This document shows, piece by piece, positions 60,358 to 64,000 of a stretch of DNA of 64,000 bases (position 1 is the stretch's first letter; every line of letters starts with the position of its first letter). The position numbers and the translations under genes are program-made. The stretch comes from Caenimonas soli (GTDB taxonomy: Bacteria > Pseudomonadota > Gammaproteobacteria > Burkholderiales > Burkholderiaceae_C), in the NCBI RefSeq assembly GCF_013155545.1, contig NZ_JABJVV010000005.1, forward strand, positions 248,001 through 312,000, read 5' to 3'. A model generated the notes under the pieces. It was not told the origin of the DNA. It did no database searches and worked only from the letters and a program-made list of their open reading frames with translations.

Positions 60358-61590
60358 TCAGCTCAGCCGGACTTTGGCGAATTTGCGCTTGCCAACCTGC
60401 AGCACATAGTCGCCCGCTTCGAGCTTGAGACTCTTGTCGACGACCACGCTGGAGTCCACGCGCACGCCACCGCCGTCTATCAACCGGTTAGCCTCAGACG
60501 ACGACGGTGCCAGGCCGGCCTGCTTGAGCAGCTGGGCAATGCCCAGCGGCGCACCGCTGAGCTGCACTTCAGGGATCTCGTCGGGCACGCCGCCCTTGCT
60601 GCGATTGACGAAGTCCTGCTCGGCCGCATCCGCCGCCTGGGCGCTGTGGAAGCGAGCGGTGATCTCCTTGGCCAGCAGCACCTTGGCGTCCTTGGGGTTG
60701 CGGCCGCCCTCCACTTCCTTCTTGAGGGCGGCGATTTCGGCCTCGCTGCGGAAGCTCAGCAGCGTGTACCAGCGCCACATCAGGTCGTCGGAGATGGACA
60801 GGACCTTGGCGAACATGGTGTTCGCGTCTTCGCTGATGCCGATGTAGTTGTTCTTGCTCTTGGACATCTTGTCCACACCGTCCAGTCCTTCGAGCAGCGG
60901 CATGGTCAGGATGCACTGAGGCTCCTGGCCGTATTCCGCTTGAAGGTGCCGGCCCATCAGCAAATTGAATTTCTGGTCGGTGCCGCCGAGTTCCAGGTCG
61001 CTCTTCAGCGCGACCGAGTCATAGCCCTGCATCAGCGGGTACAGGAACTCATGGATGCTGATCGAGGCGCCGGCCTTGAAGCGATCGTGGAAGTCGTTGC
61101 GCTCCATCATCCGCGCCACGGTGTACTTGGCCGCCAGCTCGATCATGCCGCGCGCACCCAGCGGATCGCTCCACTCGCTGTTGTAGCGAAGCTCGGTCTT
61201 GGCCGGGTCCAGGATCTTGTCGGCCTGGGCCCGATAAGTCTCCGCGTTGACCTTGATCTGCTCGGCGGTGAGCGGCGGCCGGGTGGTGTTGCGCCCGGAC
61301 GGATCGCCGATCATCGACGTGAAATCGCCGATGAGGAAGATCACGGTGTGCCCGAGGTCCTGCAATTGCCTCATCTTGTTGAGCACCACCGTGTGTCCGA
61401 CATGGATGTCGGGCGCTGTAGGATCAAGCCCCAACTTGATGCGCAGCGGGACCTTCGTGGCCTCCGATTTCGCCAGTTTTTGGGCCCATTCTTCCGCCGG
61501 AATCAGCTCCTGGGCGCCGCGCAAGGTGACCGCCAGCGCCTCGCGGACACGATCTGTAACCGGAAACCTTGTAACAAGCGCTTGATTCAT
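60358..61590 (-). CDS. tyrS: Tyrosine--tRNA ligase
   Basis: TyrS charges tRNA-Tyr. The 410-residue class I synthetase has the HIGH-type motif HVGH (63–66), KMSKS at 241–245, and a C-terminal S4 RNA-binding domain (about 345–405; [17 protein letters not shown]). Length is normal. The upstream gap of 173 bases is shared with the divergent M23 peptidase gene. Confidence 0.97.
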   Translation of the reverse strand: MNQALVTRFPVTDRVREALAVTLRGAQELIPAEEWAQKLAKSEATKVPLRIKLGLDPTAPDIHVGHTVVLNKMRQLQDLGHTVIFLIGDFTSMIGDPSGRNTTRPPLTAEQIKVNAETYRAQADKILDPAKTELRYNSEWSDPLGARGMIELAAKYTVARMMERNDFHDRFKAGASISIHEFLYPLMQGYDSVALKSDLELGGTDQKFNLLMGRHLQAEYGQEPQCILTMPLLEGLDGVDKMSKSKNNYIGISEDANTMFAKVLSISDDLMWRWYTLLSFRSEAEIAALKKEVEGGRNPKDAKVLLAKEITARFHSAQAADAAEQDFVNRSKGGVPDEIPEVQLSGAPLGIAQLLKQAGLAPSSSEANRLIDGGGVRVDSSVVVDKSLKLEAGDYVLQVGKRKFAKVRLS

Positions 61591-61647
61591 AAGGGTTTTT
61601 TTGGGCTGGGCCTGGCAAGCATGGATATACTCGCGCCAGCTTTTGAG

Positions 61648-61674
61648 ATGCCTGATTCTAATTCGGGCATTTTT
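61648..61674 (+). terminator. Terminator-like stem-loop in the tyrS/M23 intergenic gap
   Basis: ATGCCTGA (61648–61655) pairs with TCGGGCAT (61663–61670), allowing one G-T pair, with a 7-base loop and a T-run at 61670–61674. On the plus strand this looks like a small intrinsic terminator. A -10-like TATACT at 61626–61631 lies 17 bases upstream. If both work, a very short leader RNA is made or the M23 gene is attenuated. Evidence is weak. Confidence 0.4.
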
Positions 61675-61763
61675 CCCCGCTTTCGGCTTGCGCTTGTAAA
61701 CGTGGGGAACCGCCTACTAGTCTGTAGGACAAAGTAAATACCTTTGTTGAGGATCGTCCCATT

Positions 61764-63122
61764 TTGAAAAACAGTTTGATCGCCGCCGGCGAACTGCTCC
61801 TGTCCCGCGCGGCCCACGCGCTGGAACATCACCCGAAACACGTCACGGCGCTGCTCGCCGCGCTGATGCTTGGCGGTGGTGGTGGTGCATTCGCTGTTGC
61901 GTCACTGGATCCTGAACCTGACACGGTTGTCGTTCGGCAGGTTCTGGAATCGGTCGCGCCGCTGCCGGTGCAGGATCAGATGAATGTGCTGGACGTGCAC
62001 AGCTTCAAGCTTTTCCGCACGGAAGCGACGCGCGCCAGTGACACGGCGGAAGCACTGCTGGCCCGCTTGGGCGTGGACGATCCCCAGGCGGCATCGTTCC
62101 TGCGCACCGATCCGATGTTCCGCGCCCAGGTGCTGGGACAGGCCGGCCGCACCGTCACCGCGGAGGCCAGCGACAGCCACGCCCTGCACAAGCTCAGCGC
62201 GCGCTGGGCCGCCGAGGACAACGGCACCTTCAAGCGCCTGGTGATCGAGCGCACGGCGCAAGGCCGGTTCGCTTCGCGCGTCGAGACCGCTCCGCTCGTC
62301 GCCGCTACCCGTATGGGCAGCGGCACTGTGCGCACTTCCCTGTTCGCCGCCGCCGACGAGGCACGCATCCCGGACGGCGTCGTCGGCAAGATCGTCGAGA
62401 TTTTCTCCAGCGACATCGACTTCCACCATTCGCTGCAACGCGGCGACCGCTTCAATGTGGTGTACGAGGCCCTGGAAGCCGATGGCGAAACCATGCGCAC
62501 CGGCCGCATCCTCTCGGCCGAGTTCATGAACAAGGGCAAGCTGCACCAGGCCATGTGGTTCGAAGAGCCGGGCCGCAAGGGCGGCTACTACACGCTGGAC
62601 GGCAAGAGCCTGGACACATCGTACCTGGCGTCGCCGATGGAGTTCTCGCGCGTGACCAGCGGCTTTGCCATGCGCTTCCACCCGGTCCTGCATCGCTGGA
62701 AGGCCCACTTGGGCGTGGATTACGGCGCCGTGACGGGAACGCCGGTGCGCACCGTGGGCGACGGCGTCGTCGAATTTGCCGGCGAGCAGAACGGCTTCGG
62801 CAACGTCGTGATCGTCAAGCACAACAGCACCGACCAGACTTTCTACGCACATTTGAGCCGCATCCACGTGCGGCCCGGCCAGAGCGTGGAGCAGGGCCAG
62901 AACATCGGCGCTGTCGGTGCGACGGGCTGGGCCACCGGGCCCCACCTGCACTTCGAGTTCCGCGTGAATGGCGTCCACCAGGATCCCGTGCAGATGGCCA
63001 AGCACAGCCAGGCGCAACCGCTATCGGCCGCAGCCCAGCCCGAGTTCGATCGCATCGCCCGTTCCATGCGCGCTCAGTTGGCCGCCGCAAGCACTTCCAC
63101 CGTCCTGGCCAGCGCCGACTGA
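61764..63122 (+). CDS. M23 family metallopeptidase
   Basis: A 452-residue envelope protein with an N-terminal membrane segment (about residues 30–50) and a C-terminal M23 peptidase domain with the zinc-binding HLGVD (about residue 313–317) and HLHFEF motifs. It cleaves or regulates cleavage of peptidoglycan cross-links. The start is TTG at 61764 with a GAGGA box about 11 bases before it. It diverges from tyrS. anmK follows after 33 bases. Confidence 0.92.
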   Translation: MKNSLIAAGELLLSRAAHALEHHPKHVTALLAALMLGGGGGAFAVASLDPEPDTVVVRQVLESVAPLPVQDQMNVLDVHSFKLFRTEATRASDTAEALLARLGVDDPQAASFLRTDPMFRAQVLGQAGRTVTAEASDSHALHKLSARWAAEDNGTFKRLVIERTAQGRFASRVETAPLVAATRMGSGTVRTSLFAAADEARIPDGVVGKIVEIFSSDIDFHHSLQRGDRFNVVYEALEADGETMRTGRILSAEFMNKGKLHQAMWFEEPGRKGGYYTLDGKSLDTSYLASPMEFSRVTSGFAMRFHPVLHRWKAHLGVDYGAVTGTPVRTVGDGVVEFAGEQNGFGNVVIVKHNSTDQTFYAHLSRIHVRPGQSVEQGQNIGAVGATGWATGPHLHFEFRVNGVHQDPVQMAKHSQAQPLSAAAQPEFDRIARSMRAQLAAASTSTVLASAD

Positions 63123-63155
63123 TCCTGGCTCCTGCATAGCGGCTAACATCGCCGC

Positions 63156-64000
63156 ATGCCTGATCTCTACATCGGCCTCATGTCCGGCACGTCGCTGGAC
63201 GGCGTGGACGGCGTCCTGGTCGATTTCTCCGCCAGCACGCCCGTCGTGGTCCAGTACGCCTGCGCGCCCTTTCCTGCCAAGCTTCGCGCCGAACTGCTGG
63301 CGCTGAACACACCGGGCGCCAACGAGCTTCACCGCGCCGCCCTGGCCGGCAACGGGCTGATGCGCGCCTATGCGCAGGTCGTGACGGCGCTTGTGGCCGG
63401 CGCCGGAGTGGCTGCCGCATCGGTGCGGGCCATCGGTGCCCACGGACAGACCGTGCGCCACCGGCCGCAGGAATTCGACGGCACCGGCTACACGCTCCAG
63501 CTGTGCCAGCCGGCCTTGCTGGCGGAGCTCACGGGCATCGCTGTCGTCGCCGACTTCCGCAGCCGCGATGTCGCTGCCGGCGGCCAAGGTGCCCCGCTGG
63601 CGCCGTTCTTCCATCAATCCTGGTTCGGCCGGCCCGGCGAGACTGTGGGCGTGCTCAACATCGGCGGCATCTCCAACATCACGCTGCTACGCGCGAATGG
63701 CGAGATGCTGGGCTTCGACTGCGGTCCGGGCAATTCGCTGATGGATAGCTGGTGCGCGCTACACACTGGCAAGCCTTACGACTCGGAGGGCGCGTGGGCC
63801 GCTAGCGGCAAGGTTTTGCCGCCGCTGCTGGAGAACTTGATGGCTGAGCCGTACTTCAGCAAGCCGCCACCGAAGAGCACGGGGCGCGACCTGTTCAGCC
63901 AGGCCTGGCTGCAGGCCCATCTGAGCGCCTTCGCCGATGCCGCACCCGTCGATGTGCAAGCGACCCTGACCGAGCTGACGGCGCGTGCCTGCAGCGCCGA
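63156..64000 (+). CDS. Anhydro-N-acetylmuramic acid kinase (partial)
   Basis: AnmK phosphorylates and opens 1,6-anhydro-MurNAc, the product of lytic transglycosylases, so that cell-wall sugar is recycled. The first 281 residues are present and the gene runs off the right edge. Features are the N-terminal [12 protein letters not shown] (residues 7–18), [12 protein letters not shown] near 93, VVADFRSRD, and [11 protein letters not shown] near 168. Normal family length is about 370. Confidence 0.93.
   Translation, partial: MPDLYIGLMSGTSLDGVDGVLVDFSASTPVVVQYACAPFPAKLRAELLALNTPGANELHRAALAGNGLMRAYAQVVTALVAGAGVAAASVRAIGAHGQTVRHRPQEFDGTGYTLQLCQPALLAELTGIAVVADFRSRDVAAGGQGAPLAPFFHQSWFGRPGETVGVLNIGGISNITLLRANGEMLGFDCGPGNSLMDSWCALHTGKPYDSEGAWAASGKVLPPLLENLMAEPYFSKPPPKSTGRDLFSQAWLQAHLSAFADAAPVDVQATLTELTARACSA

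Overview
The window is a GC-rich, gene-dense bacterial chromosome segment. Protein content and gene pairings (glmS–Lrp–glmU, PhoH–YbeY, tyrS–M23 peptidase–anmK, ttcA, ruvAB, DUF2917 next to a LysR gene) suggest a betaproteobacterium of the order Burkholderiales, most like Comamonadaceae (Variovorax/Ramlibacter type). This is judged from family resemblance, not from a database search. I see no rRNA, tRNA, insertion sequence, prophage or CRISPR array.

Layout. 0.2–17 kb is mostly housekeeping: cell-wall amino-sugar synthesis (glmS, glmU), a lytic transglycosylase, a folate salvage enzyme, a GST, a dapA-type gene, cca, a ROK kinase and several regulators. 17–28.7 kb is one long minus-strand run that looks like a carbohydrate-acid operon: a D-apionate oxidoisomerase-like protein, a TRAP transporter, an aldehyde dehydrogenase, a RuBisCO-like protein, a four-carbon-acid-sugar kinase, a GntR regulator and three further dehydrogenases. 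ApnO, OiaK and OiaX homologues together indicate the D-apionate to 3-oxo-isoapionate to 3-phosphoglycerate plus glycolate route.

28.8–31 kb holds a mitochondrial-complex-I-assembly-type methyltransferase and a pterin reductase–folB pair. 31.1–43.7 kb is a second accessory catabolic locus. It has a LysR regulator, a polar-amino-acid-type ABC importer with a DapA-family lyase between the permease and ATPase genes, a hydantoinase/dihydropyrimidinase, a second DapA-family lyase with a His-Pro repeat, two CaiB-type CoA-transferases, an acyl-CoA dehydrogenase, two MaoC-type proteins, a DUF4286-like protein and an AllA-like protein. I know of no described pathway with this combination, and it is the best candidate for an undescribed system.

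43.7–64 kb returns to core functions (ttcA, ruvAB, PhoH, ybeY, dtd, tyrS, M23 peptidase, anmK). Among them are a fused alkylglycerol-monooxygenase-like/lysoplasmalogenase-like membrane protein, two two-component systems (one running straight into ruvAB, one followed by a secreted HbpS/GlcG-like protein) and a VapBC toxin–antitoxin pair. Many neighbours overlap by 4 bases, and several divergent pairs have start codons only 0–17 bases apart.
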